64,000 nt of DNA from NCBI RefSeq assembly GCF_000002995.4, contig NW_025062478.1, forward strand, positions 12,706,001 to 12,770,000. Reading direction: 5' to 3'. The translations under genes were made by a program, and so were the position numbers. The notes beneath the pieces are model-generated. The model searched no databases and was not told the DNA's origin. It saw nothing but the letters and a program-made list of their open reading frames with translations. Numbering within the stretch: position 1 is the first letter of the stretch; each line of letters starts with the position of its first letter. This DNA comes from Brugia malayi. Taxonomy: Eukaryota; Nematoda; Chromadorea; Rhabditida; Onchocercidae. This document shows, piece after piece, positions 47,487-60,352 of this stretch.

Positions 47487-50400
47487 ATGAGTCAATCAGT
47501 GGCAAACTGTAACAAAAACAGTAACAGTAGTATCAGCAGCAACAACAACAATAACAGTAATAATAGTAATCAGCAACAATCACAACAACATCAAAATGGC
47601 AATAATGCATATAGTATTGTTGCCGCATCAACATGCTCTGATAATACTAATTATCCTGCAACTCTTGATGATAACTTACCTCCTGTAGGAGTTTCTGATA
47701 GTACTTCGATCGCTAATAGTACCAGTGCTACCGTAGTATTTGATTGTTCTCGTCAAACACGTGTTATTGTCGCACCAAATATATCATCATTATCATCATC
47801 ATTATCATCATCGTCATCATCATCGTCATCATCATCATCGTCGTCATCATCATCATCAGTATCGTCATCAATATCAGCTCATGTTCCAACACAACAGTCT
47901 CATCCAACTACCGAAGAAACTTCATCTAATCCTGCTTTATACGGTACAACAACTCCATCATCATCTTATATTACTGCACAAGCAGGTGGCTATCTATCTG
48001 GTCATTCACCTGCTGGATCATCATCATCATCAATGCTACATTCATCTTGTTCAAGTTCAAGTTTCGTCTATCCATCCAATTTCTTTCAACCATATTATGG
48101 CTTATCACCGACACTGAATGAATTCAATGTATTACAGATGTGTTGTCAACCATTGTTTACCGAAGTGTGTCACTTTCTCCTTTTACTTTTTTTTAATCCT
48201 ATAGTTATTTCATTTCACTTTTCCCTTTGATTCCTTGGCTTTATTACACTCACTGAAGCATGTATCAAATTCCAGTAAATACTTCAAGTTAATGTCTTTT
48301 TTTTGTTCTATTTCAAAATACTAAAACTTGTATACTACAATTTGCGATCTGCTGATTTGAAAAGATCGTATGGAATATGATTTAGTGTCATGATAAAAAG
48401 AGTGATGGTGCTGGTCCTATTATTATGCAATACAAATCTGTACGTAAGTAAGGCGGTACCGTATAACTTTTTAATTTGGCCATTTTATATTTAAAACATC
48501 GTTTTTTAACGGTCCCAGTAATTTTTTTTTTTTTTCTTTTAATGAAACGAAGTTAAGTGAGAGAAGTAACTTCTTATTCCTAAAAAATTTCCTTAAAATA
48601 TGTGAAACTTGACTTTTCATTGGTGACTAATTATGATAATAATACTGGTAATAAAATTTAGATATGTTAAAATGATAGTGTTAGCTATGCCTTGCTAATT
48701 TCTTTTTTCTGCTACTCATTTTAAAGTTTGTTAAATCTGAAGAGATTTTATTTTTTTGTTTGTCTGGAAACAAATTTATTGCTAGAAATTTAACTCTTTT
48801 TTGCAAAACTTCATTTCCAGATTGTTTCATATTTAGAAAAGAGCGAATACGGTAACAATCCCAGCCATCATTCATGACAAATGCCTTTGTCTACACATGA
48901 CTTTGGTTTGGGAAGGAACTAAAAGTTTTCCAAATTTATCTTTTTCCATTCACGATAATCATGATAATTTTTGCAGATAGCATCACAAGGAACTGATATA
49001 ACGCCTACAGCCGAATCGTTATACGGATTTGCCAATCGTTTGCATCCAATTACGCCAAACGGTGAGAATTTATTTTTCAAGTCTTTAATGAATTTATTTC
49101 TTGGCTTTATTGTTATTTTCTAATTTTTGGCTATTCATTTGAGAGGATATCTGAAGTGATTAATTGTATTGAACTTTGATATTTCTGCATGTTACATCAA
49201 TTATCATTTTCTTAAAGTTTTACCTTTCTTGCATCCGAGAATGATTTTTGCTTAGCTTCTGAGTCAGTATTTGAGTGTCGATGAGATACCTTCCTAGCAA
49301 ATGAAAGAGAATGATAAAAACATTGGACGAATGAAAACGAAGTTAGGAGCACTCATTTCTCTTCTCTTCAAATTGTTTCCTTTTTCAGGAATGCTTTTTC
49401 CATTTACGTGAACTATATCCACTGTTTTCACTTCATCAGTCTTCTTGTTAAAACATGATGATAGTCGTATGATAGTGTTAGCATTAGCATTATTTATCAA
49501 TCAATCAATATTTCAATTTCACATAGTCATTTTTTATACTAGAAGTGTAATTCCTATTAGATCTGTTATCCTGTACAGTCGTATATATTATTGATGCATT
49601 GATATTGCATGCTAAATTCACATAAGCTTAAATCTTTAGATAGATTAGATTATGATTTTCTGGAAGTGTTAACTATTATATATTAATCTAGTATCGGTAA
49701 AATCAGCAGAACAAAGTATTTTTCTTAACTACGTATATATTATTGATACATTAAAAAAAATTTATTGATGCATTAACCAAACTTAAAAGAGGGGCAGAAA
49801 ATTATAGAACAAACGGTACAAAAATGAGGGGGATACATTTGTTGAACATCATGGTGTACTTGATCGAAATTTTTGTGATAATTTTAGAATATTTAATATT
49901 CGAATTTGGTATATTAAAGTACTAAAAATAATGAGATAATTTCTCTCATCAACTTTTATCTTAGAGAAAAAAGATGATAATTCTCTTACTGTAGTTTTTT
50001 CTTAATATTTATGAGTAAATTTTCTCATTTTTTAAAATTATCTTCCTTATTTATGAGACTGAAATTGCGTTATATTATTAAAATTGATTTTTACCAAATT
50101 TGATGCAATAACAACTTAAATATATGAGGAGGGAAGATTTATTTTACAAATTTCATCATTTATTAAAATTTGACATTCTTCACTTTCTTTTCTGTGTTTG
50201 AGATAGATTTCATTACTATCTCCATTTGCATGTATATGTATATGTATGTCCTGTATTTACATAAGCCCTCTTACATATTTATTTTTCAACTTTTTCTTTC
50301 GACTCACAGATTGCCCGTTCCTTTCACCATTTTATTTGTTAGTCTTTTTTTTTTTTCATTCATTTCTTATTTTTGCTTCCTTCTTGTCCCTCGCTTCGTT

Positions 50401-53400
50401 ATCTTTATTTCCAATATTTTTGGGAATGACAAAATTATTGATAACAATCTGTTCTGCATTACAAGTGCTGTTATAATGGAGAATTATCTTTAATTTCGCT
50501 GACGATGACTTGAGTTGATCATAAATTTGGTTCTAATTGATGTTTTTTTTTTTTAGTAATAATGTTTACATAATGTTTATACTTTGTGGTGTCATTTAAA
50601 TGTGTATGGTGGATTTGTTACATTGGAATTGTATCTGAATTTTACTCATGCTACACCATAAAATTGCACCATGTAAATTGAAGTTGTAATTGAGGAGTTT
50701 CAAATAGAAATGTTCAAATTTTAGTATAATTTGTTACTAATATGGAATAGGTCACTAAGAAACGGTGAAATCATTCTAAGCCCAATTAGAATGTAGTTGT
50801 ATTATCGTTATAGATCCTTTAAATCAGGATCATTATTCGGGTTGTACATATCCGGAGTTCCCAATGATCGTAGAAATTGTAAAATTTACCCAAATCCATC
50901 TGAATATTGCATTCAGTTGGCGAATGATAGAAATATTAGAAATGATAAAAAATGATTTTCTCGCATCAGATTTTTCGGTAATCTGGATAGTAATTTCTTA
51001 CCATTCAGTGCACCGAAAAGAAAAAAACCCTAAAGATCTTTTTTTTTTTTTTTGAACTTTTGAAAAAGCAAAATAAGAACGAAAATTCTGAAAATGTACA
51101 TAGCAAAAAAAGGTTTACTTTGAATGGGTTTTCTTTTAAACGATTTATATATATAATATTTCAAGATTCCCAAAAAACCTTTCCGAAGTTGAAAGGAAAA
51201 GCAACTATGGGTTGGAATAAGCGGTGATAGTCGTCATATAGGGTGATTGGATTGTAGGTGGTTTCAGGTGATATTTGGGTCGTTGCTCTTATTGACTCTA
51301 TTTTGATGGTAGTGGAAGCACATTGACTGGTAGTTAAAGCTATTATATTAATTGATCAATGAGTTCAGTTTTTTTTTTTTTTTTTTTTTTTCTATAGAAT
51401 TTGTTGTTTTTCGTGTTCTGACGTCACATAGCGATATCTTAAAAGTGGTGTTGAATGAGATAGGTGATGTTTTTATAAAAGTGATAATTTCGAAATTGTT
51501 TGTAGATTTCGTATTATAAGAGTGCTGTTTAAAACTGTTTGTTGATTTCGAATCGCAAGAGCTTTGATATTGTTTGTGGTTTTTAAATTAAGTATACTAT
51601 TTGAGATAGTTATCTCTTTGACTTAAACCTATCCGATGGTGTACTTATCCCTCAGTATCTTTCAGTATAGCTACACTTTTGCTAATCAGTCTTCCAGAGA
51701 ATCAAACTAATTTACCACAACCACGTTATCCACACAGGTGACCATGATCCCTACGCAAATATATAACATATATATGACCTTGCATTTCAAACATTTGACT
51801 TCTGGCCAACGTTTCGATATCAAGAAAAGAAAGGTCATTTTATAGGCGCCCATTATCAGCTTAACATGCCACAAGCGTATCAAACGCGAGCTGGTTTTGT
51901 TGGAAATACGATGGCAAGACCAGCATCAGCGACCGGTAAACGTGGTGGTCGGCGACCAAAGGAATACGAAGAATATGTTAGTAACAGTTCCTTATTATCT
52001 GATTTTATTGTTTTGCTAGAACTGGTCAATTTTAAAATGAGTTTTCATACCCAATAAAATCCAGGATCATGTCACTTTGAGTGAGGAAGAGCGGGATAAA
52101 CGTGATAAAAGACGTTTGCGAAATAAAGAAGCAGCAGCAAGATGTCGACAAAGACGCCTTGATCTTATGGGTTCGCTACAGAATGTAAGATTTATGAATT
52201 ATTAGAATCAGTAATTATGAACCAGAGCAAAATCAGTAACTTAATGTCCCGATGATTTTCCTAATATGAGAGGTATTGCTGGTAATTCAGATCTATAGTT
52301 TTCATATGGAGAATTTGCTGAGTTTATCTGGAAGTTTCTTAGAAGGTCCTGTCATACTGTTTAATTATTGTCACTAATTACATAGGTGATTAGCTAGTTT
52401 TTTTCTCTTAGAACAATAAGAAGAGAAATTTTTTTCTGTGAAGCGAGCGCAGATTGATATGTTTATTCTTTCGTCTCGGCACAAGTTTCTGATGAGAGTG
52501 TAATTTATGGTCTCATTTTCTCTATTTTTTTCCTTCTCTTCTCTATTTCACCATGGAATTTAAATAACTGTTGGATATTATTTGTGATTTTTAATAACAA
52601 AATTTGCATCTTTTTCATTTAAAAATTTTCTTATATTCATTTTTAGCAAGTGAACCAACTGAAGGAAGAAAATAAAATGAAAGATGCAAAAATTGCTGAA
52701 CTGCAGTTGTTGGTAAGTTCTAATATGAATTAAAATTAATTTATCTATCGTATCAGATGTTAAGAAAATATTGTTTTAGTAATATCAATCCGATTCGTAA
52801 TTCTCCATAAAATACTTTCAGAAAAATGAGCTTATCGCTGTGATTCGTGATCATCATTGTGTTTTGCCTGAAGCTCTTCGTCAGACATTGGATGTCGATA
52901 TGTCCAGTACTCAGCAATACATGCCACGTGGTGCACCGGCACCAGTAGTAACCGTACCAACCAGTACTGAAATTGTACCTTACACATCATCAGCACCATC
53001 GCCACAGCCAGTGCTTAGTAATCGAAAGCGACCAGCCAGTGCAATGATACCGGATCTTAGGCAACCACCACCACAACCGGGTGTATCACCGCTAACAACT
53101 ACTGTAACGTTGAACAGAAATGATAACCATAACAATATACTAACAATGACAAAGGTAAAGTAGTGAATTTTAATGTGCTCGATTTTAGTTTCGAAATCAC
53201 GAATTTAAATTTAATTTTGAAATTCGAATTGAGCTTTCAAGTTATTTTTTTGAAGCTAATAGCACATGAATATTTTTACTTTTTCTTCTATGGTTTCCTT
53301 TTTTTTTTGAAGACTTGAAAGGAAAAAAAAAAAAAAAAATTATTTTTAGCCTTCTTCTATGCAAATAAAACAAGAACCAACGTTGTTTGATGTTAACGGA

Positions 53401-54145
53401 CGTGATTTACCAGACGAAGAGATTAAACGTCCAACGTCATTAACATTTGCGGATGGTGCAACCACAACAACAGCTTATAGTTCGTTGAGTAGCTCCGGTG
53501 TACCCATCACGACGCCATCAAATTTGATTGGTGGAGGTTGTCATGATTTTTGTTTGAAATATTTTTTTTCTAAATTTGATTTCATCTATTTTGAAAATAA
53601 TCCGGATAATTGTATGGTTAGAGAATGAGTCCCAAAATTGTAAGTATCCCACTGCTGTGGGTTTATGAAAAAAAAAAAAAAATTCATTATTGGTCATAAT
53701 ATGTGTGAAAAAAATAAAAAACTTCATTATTGATCATTTATTTATTTATTTATAATTTAGCCCTTTTAGTAGTATTTATGAAAAAAGAATTTTTTTTTTT
53801 TTTGTTTAATATTTATGAAAAAATAAAACTTCATTATTGATCATTTACTAATTTATAATTTAGCTCTTTTAACTTGAAATAAAAAATTGTTCATGTTGCA
53901 TTCCTCGATCAATTGTTGAAAATTATTTTCAGCAGAAATAGTATCTCATTCTCTTTTTCTTTAATACCTGGATAGCTATTATCTAATCATAACTTTCAGT
54001 TTTAGCCACATCTGATTTTGGTGGTGTCAATTTATTGGATGGTCCAACCGGATTGACACCTTGTCATCCACCACAGGCAACAGCATTCCAACTTCCAAGT
54101 ATGACTGCTCCACTCAGTGAAGGACGCAGTTTTGAAACGTTGTGA
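47487..54145 (+). CDS. fos-1: Fos-family bZIP transcription factor (fos-1-like), 8 coding exons
   Basis: Exons 47487-48164, 48977-49061, 51846-51976, 52065-52184, 52647-52712, 52822-53154, 53350-53536 and 54000-54145, all with GT..AG introns and matching phases. They give 581 aa ending FETL and TGA. An in-frame TAG just upstream supports the ATG at 47487. Exon 1 is low complexity: Asn/Gln, then a long Ser tract. A GKRGGRRPKEYEEY segment leads into the basic region RRLRNKEAAARCRQRR (exon 4). The zipper is split across exons 4, 5 and 6 (SLQN, QVNQLKEENK, KNELIAVIRDHHC). It aligns without gaps to c-Fos, including the trailing His and Cys. The remainder is Pro/Ser/Thr-rich. Fos proteins dimerise with Jun and bind TGAGTCA sites in the nucleus; fos-1 in C. 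elegans drives anchor-cell invasion. Orthology rests on recognised similarity, not a search. Confidence 0.88.
47784..47874 (+). repeat. TCA/TCG triplet repeat encoding poly-Ser
   Basis: Imperfect TCA/TCG tract inside Fos exon 1 giving a run of about 18 Ser within a longer Ser-rich stretch. The other two frames stay open as poly-His and poly-Ile; they are shadows. Such a tract is likely length-polymorphic. Confidence 0.9.
51701..51741 (+). other. candidate small exon within Fos intron 2
   Basis: Two nearby acceptor-like sites (GCTAATCAG ending near 51693 and TCTTCCAG ending near 51701) precede a CA-rich stretch that ends at a donor CACAG|GTGACC near 51741. In one frame it reads NQTNLPQPRYPH, like the Pro/Gln-rich parts of the protein, but that frame cannot join exon 3 in frame. 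With the first acceptor the exon is 48 bases and keeps the phase. It could be a cassette exon, or a 5' leader for a short form starting at ATG 51866. Confidence 0.25.
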
Positions 54146-54191
54146 AATTCGATTGTTGTTGAAATGTTGGATGGATGCTACAGGAAAGTAA

Positions 54192-54197
54192 AATAAA
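54192..54197 (+). terminator. possible polyadenylation signal of the Fos gene
   Basis: AATAAA 47 bases after the stop codon. Other AATAAA-like hexamers occur further on in this AT-rich DNA, so the real 3' end is uncertain. Confidence 0.35.
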
Positions 54198-57100
54198 AGA
54201 AGGTCTTAAACTGACCTATATCTTTTGTATATTATTATTTTTGCATTAGAGCTTGAAAAGCTCGTAACTTGGCAAATAAGGCTGCTATAACGTATATGCA
54301 TAGGTAATTTCAGACGAAAAAATTGGTAGTGTTCAGAAGGTATTACAGATATTTCCACTTCTACTTCTTTTAAAGAATCGTTATCCAGCCTTATTTAACA
54401 AAGAAACTTGGGAGCCTTATTGTTTATGTAGAGTGATGACATAACTAATGATATGTTTTATTGGATCCGTAAAAGCAAGTTGTGCGGTTTAATCTTAGTC
54501 CTTTTGCTATCGTGGTAATTTTTTTTATCTTAGCTTTTTGCAAGCATATCATCATTTCTTTTTTGAGGTTATCCATAATACTTCATTATTTAAATTTATG
54601 GCCATATTTTGGAATCTTCTATAAGATTTTTTTTTTTTTTTTGAATTGTATTTTGCATGGAATGATATATGGGACAGTTGATATAATTGACTGAAATGAG
54701 ATGTGAAAGGGTTGCAGGTAGTGATATAACATTAATGGTGATAATTTTCAAATGGCTTGTATTTATATCATTTAAAATTTTTCGCCACCGCTGGTGAATC
54801 GGACAGGTATTTTATATTTTTTCTTTTTTTCACTTTGAAATAAATTTTCTGATGCAGGGACGCAACTATTTAAAGAAAAAAAATGAATTTTTTTTCCTAT
54901 AAAATGCAAAATAACCGTTTTTAGTGGTCAATGCAGGTCGTATGGAATATAATGCTATATTCTAGTTTTATTCTCTTATTTCATTTCTCTTTTATTTTTT
55001 TTTTATTGATAAAGATAATGCATCTTTTTTTTTTTCCATTTTGATTCTTTGCAAATTTGTTTTTGTTTTTTCCTCCTTTTTTTCATTTATTCTAAATGAG
55101 AGATTATCCTAGGGAAGAGAAATATAAATAAGATCAAGATTTTATATAATAATAATAATAATAACAATAGATCAAGATATTATTATCTTAACTCAATTTT
55201 TCCATACTTCATTAATGCTTCAACAAAAATAAAACTTTTGAGTACACAGCATTCATATTTTTCCTGTCTGTCGCAAATTAAACATAGTTTATTGATCTTT
55301 TGATATTTTAAATATTGTTTTTACAAATTGTGATTTTGTTGTGTTCAAATGATGTGATTTTAAGAGCAGCACAAGATCTGCTGTATTCAATGCTTACAAT
55401 TCATTTCCTTTTCATATCTTATTTGAATAAGTTTTGGTCCGTAATTGTAATACAATAGTTTTTTCTTTATGAAATCTACTTTTTTTTTTTGCTTTCAATC
55501 CCAAATCTGAAGTGCAACTTCAGGTTTTTTAATTTTATTTTCACATACAGCTTCGTAAGTGATTTCTTTTTCTTTCTCGTTTTTTAAGTGAACCGTTAAA
55601 AAAGGAAGTGCAAGATGGTTGATATTCGATTTTTTCGGTTTAAATTTTCAACAGTTTGTTCACTTCATAAGCAAGTTGATCTTTTTTCTTGAAATTATTT
55701 TTTTTCAAGAGATTAAGATCTTTAACCTTGAAATTATTAAGAGTTAGTTTCAAGAGATTAAGAGTTGGTTAATCGAAATTCAAATTAATTTCAAATGATC
55801 TTTTACCCAATACGCACTATAAAATGATTGATATCTCTACATTTAATACTAAAAATTGGTAATCTATTTAATTTTCTTTTTCTTTTTGGGGGACTGCTAT
55901 CGAAAATATAAAAAACCGGTCTTTCTCTCTTTTGCCAAGCATTCGATAGGTCAATAATTTTCTTTTATAGAAGGTCACTGTTTTTTTTCGTTTTTTTTTT
56001 TTTTTTTTTTTGTATTTTTTTTACAATTTTGTTCTGATTTTCCTGTTATCTTTTGCCTTCTTGTTCCGAAAATTTCGCTTCATTTCTCATAGTCACTTGA
56101 TCATTCAATATGAATGTCAACGCTAGAACTATTGTTTCTATGTTACTTCATATGATGTGTATATTTCATGTATTCAACCAGACTTATGACATTATGTTCT
56201 CAGTTTTCGCTTTCTAACTTTCCTGATTTTTGTTCGATTTTATATTTTCAACTTTGTTGATTTCAAAATTTCATTTAATATTCATGTATTTTCATCTTAA
56301 TGTTGTCAGCTTAAACATAAATGTGTACTTACCCGCAGAGATTCACTTTCCTGTACTTTATCAATTAATCATTGCCGTTATCATTAGAAATCTGGTTGTC
56401 ATTTACTTTTGATTTAAATTTGAATGATAGCGTATTTCATGGGTTATATATATATATATGTAATAAGAATATGTAGGGGCTTGGGTCAAAGTCGTATTTC
56501 GATATTTTGTAAGCAAAAAGTGATAAACAAATCAAATAGAAGAACTAATGATTGGAAATATTTACTGACGGGTTTTTCCATTTCCTTGGATTTGTTTATT
56601 CAACTTAATTCTTTTATTTTCTTGTTTAGTGGGTCACTTTGAAGAATGGTTTTTGAAGTGATAAGCTAATACGATTTTTCGAAAAGAAATATTCGCGATT
56701 TATTTCCAAACTTTCTAGCTAATCGTTAATTTCTTAAATGTTATCCTATTTGCCCAAAGTGACCTGCTGCTTTCAGTTTATTATGTGATATAATGTTTAT
56801 CTCTCGAAGTGCATTAATTCCGGGGTAACACTGTAACGGTTTGTATGAGTTAATTTTTGAGGCGGTGAAGGGCTCAAATTTGGCGGACTTTTCGGAGATT
56901 TTCACGGAAAGTCTTATCCTTACATCGTTTTTATCCATTCGATTGTTAGTCGTTTGATACATTATTATTTTGCATAAATTGTTTTAAAGCCAAAGATTTG
57001 CATCAGACATTATAATTGCATCAAAATTTAATTACAGTTTCTAAATGTTGAGCAATTTCCCAGACTTTTCCCATTTAAAGAAAAGTTTTCTTTTCTAAAC

Positions 57101-57787
57101 TGAAGTAAAACATTAATTTTCACAGGTAGAATGGAATTCGTATTCTCTCTAGCATTGGTATAAATCTTGATGAAGTAGATGAATCATTTCTAAGGGGATT
57201 TCCTTTGGAAAATTTCACTGGATTTAGATTAGTTTTCCGAAACTCTGATACTAAATTGATAATGTTTTAAGCAAAGTACTCTGTGCTAATCATTATTGAT
57301 TATTGATTTAAATCGAATTCAAACTAAAAGATTACTAGTTAATTGTTGGCTTGTTTGTGTGAAACTTGCAGAAGTTGGAATTACAATGTGGTACTTGATC
57401 TCAATAAAAAATTAAATGAATAAATTATTGGTGGAGTAGCAAGAATTTCGACATGTAATTACTGTTCCAGAAAGGTATGGTTTTGTAAACCGGCTAAGAG
57501 TTAAAGTTAACCAATTGCCATCTGGTTTATAAAGTACCATGTCTATTCAACATAGGAATTAATTAATAAATTTAGCACAGGAATTGACCCATAACTCATT
57601 TATTTGTTTGCATTACTCGATTACTTAACAGATAAGATATATTCTAAAATAAAATCAATAAATTTATTCTCTTTTAAACATGCTCAGTCATTATCAATTA
57701 CAATCAATTCTGCATTGGGTCTGCAATGATAATACAAATAATAGTGATTGATAGTGATAGTAATACCAGTAGTAGTGATAAATAATA

Positions 57788-57840
57788 GCAATAACAACAA
57801 TAACAACAACAACAACAACAATAACAACAACAACAACAAT
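57788..57840. repeat. (AAC)n-type triplet repeat
   Basis: Mixed AAC/AAT triplets, mostly ACA ACA. The long poly-Leu frame on the minus strand is a consequence of the repeat. Confidence 0.8.
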
Positions 57841-59426
57841 AGCAATGATAATAATAAATAAATAAAAAATAATAATAAAAAAGGGAGAGAAGAAGTTTTA
57901 TGCAATTGTAAAATATAAGATAAAATGAAAAACAATAAAAAGTTTTGATTTTTCCTTTATTTCTTTGCCATTGTAAATTTTTACATTCATTGAAAATAAA
58001 TTCTTATAGCAAATATTCCTCTTTGCAAAGTCCCAATGGACAAAAAAAAAAAAAAGAAAAAAAGAAAAAGTCTAACGAAAAGTAAAAAAATCGTTAGCAT
58101 TTTGGGCAGTTGGTGCCTTGTTGTTGTGTTGTCTTTATTGCTTGTTGCTATTTGATTTTCATCCAACAAATGCAAATATGTTTATGATTTTGTTTTTCTG
58201 TTCTATTCATTTAATTTGAAATTCTTTTAAATTAAAATTAACGTTAATTTTTTAATTAAAATTCAATAATGGAAAAAATTTGAAAAAAAAAAAAAATGAA
58301 TTTAATTGATACCATAAGGTATTACTGTATATGCATATAGTGAAATCGAAAAGATAATTTACAAAGTAACGAAATTTGAGAAATTAGAAACAAAAAAACA
58401 TTTCTGATTTTAGAAAATAATAAAAATAATGTGAAAAGTTAATTTTTAAAACGAAAAAAAAGTCATTCATATTTTCACTGAAAAAAAAAAGCAACAAATG
58501 GAATAATTTTTTTAAAAAAAATGAAAAAATGTAAATAATCATAGAAACAATGAAATATTTAAATATCAGAATTAGTAAATTTAGAAATTAATTTGTAACA
58601 ATAATATAAGAAAATTTTTTTTCTCTAATCATATATTTCTTAATTATTATGACGATTAGTGATAATTTCATTTTTTTTTTCTATCAATAATATACCATTT
58701 ATTTTTAATTTTAGTTATCTATTTTTCTTTTCCTTTTTTTTTTTTTTTTTTGTTTGTTTGTTTGTTTAAATCCTTTTTAGAAAAACTTTTTTTGCAATTT
58801 CTATCAAAATTTCTCATTCTACTGAAATTATTAATTTGATTAAGATTTATATTAATAGCCATTCTTATAATTAATATTTGGATTTTTTTTTTACTAATTT
58901 TTATTTTAAAATTGCTGCATTAAACTATTTAGGTATATATAAATGTGCATGTTTATATATCTATAAATAAATAAATTAATTTTTTTTTATATTACTTATA
59001 AAAGATAACTTTTTTCAACAAAATTTCTGCTTATATTGTTAATGCTGTATTTTTGTCAATTTGTGAAATATAACTTTTCTTACTTATTACTTATGCTAGG
59101 ATCTATGCTATTACAAATTTAGCTTAAGTACTTTTCATATTAAACTGAAGTTTCAAACTGTCGTGCATTATTTTAGATTATCAATTCGACATTTGTTATT
59201 GTACAGCAAATTATTAAAGAAATTAATAAGTAACTTGTAAGTATATTAAAATAGATAAGTAACTTGTAAGTATATTAAAGTAGATAGTTAGATATGCTCT
59301 TCTCATTTTTTTTTTTTTAAATCTATAGACATTTTTAATTTCCTGAAATTTCCTAAAAACTTTTACTGTCGCCTTTTTCTTTCTTTCCGTCTCCCTTTCT
59401 ATCACTTTTCCCTCTCCCTCTCTCTC

Positions 59427-59429
<3 letters not shown>

Positions 59430-59466
<37 letters not shown>

Positions 59467-59476
59467 ATAAGTTTCA

Positions 59477-59507
<31 letters not shown>
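59430..59507. repeat. adjacent (TA)n and (ATT)n microsatellites
   Basis: TA alternation at about 59430-59463 and ATT repeats at about 59478-59507, separated by a short AT-rich stretch and preceded by a CT-rich run. Confidence 0.9.
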
Positions 59508-59509
<2 letters not shown>

Positions 59510-60235
59510 TAGACAGACTAATACCTAACAAATTTACAGTATTCGATAATATCACAAGCAGTGATATATATATTTTCAGGATATTAACTTAAAAATTAAT
59601 CAATTCATTTAAACTTATGAATTATTTGTTATTTTAATATTAGCTAAATACTTCTGTAGCAGAATACGAATAAGAAAGTAAATCCGAAAGTTATTGTGTA
59701 ATTTTTGCATATATATTAGCGATAGCCGAACTCAATGTGATTATTACTTATATATTTATTATATTAATTTATATATTTAATAATTTAATTTTATTAAGTT
59801 GTTAATTACAAATATTAATAATATTTAAATAGGTGATGAATGACAAAATCACACATCTTTTTTTTTTTTTTTATTTACTATTGTATTTGATTATTATTTA
59901 AATCTAACTTGATTACTTTTATTAATTAATCAGTTAATTATTTGTGCAAAATTTTGTTTTGAAATTCTATTCACTTTCATAAAGAAAGATCTCTCAAATA
60001 GTTAAATATAAGCAACTATTTAATTGCTTTTATCTGATAAATAATTATTTAATCTATCAAATATGATTTCACTTAGTTTTCATTTAAATATTATTCAATT
60101 ATCCAATAATTTTAGAAAAAAAAAATCATTTCAAATTAGTATTTCAAATTATAAATAAAAGAAAAAAAAAAGATAATTTTTTTTTTATCTTTTGTAGGAA
60201 ATATTGTTCAAAATTATTGTATGAATAATTTTTAG

Positions 60236-60352
60236 GAAATGAATGAAACAAAAGAGAAACAAAATGATAGCAAAAAATCATGGATAATTACCAGTGAAAG
60301 TAATATTTGTCAAGAAATTGTTATTTATCATCATTCAAGGCTAAAACAACAG
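60236..60352 (+). CDS. candidate internal or first coding exon of an unknown gene
   Basis: A 117-base open segment (39 codons, phase 0 at both ends) between acceptor GAATAATTTTTAG (ends 60235) and donor CAG|GTAAAT (60353). It starts GAA ATG. The product is hydrophilic and non-repetitive, including MNETKEKQNDSKKSWIITSE. It stands out from the surrounding AT-rich DNA. I recognise no family and found no partner exon in the window. It may belong to a gene that continues to the right. Confidence 0.4.

Larger units (their letters stand above)
54198..60235. other. AT-rich region after the Fos gene
   Basis: No convincing gene. Includes a CAA/AAT triplet-repeat area (about 57788-57875), a TA microsatellite (59430-59463) followed by (ATT)n (59478-59507), and many homopolymer runs. 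A minus-strand open frame at 56741-56962 is less AT-rich than its surroundings but has no recognisable features. Confidence 0.5.

Noticed and set aside
47740..48117. Poly-His and poly-Ile frames in the Fos first exon
   Set aside because: They are alternative frames of the TCA/TCG triplet repeat. The poly-Ser frame is the one that has an ATG, an upstream stop and matching splice phases.
56741..56962. 73-residue minus-strand open frame with balanced composition
   Set aside because: It is less AT-rich than its flanks, but I see no clear splice sites, domain or partner exon, so I do not call it.
57684..57935. Poly-Leu minus-strand open frame
   Set aside because: Produced by the AAC/AAT triplet repeat; no other coding sign.
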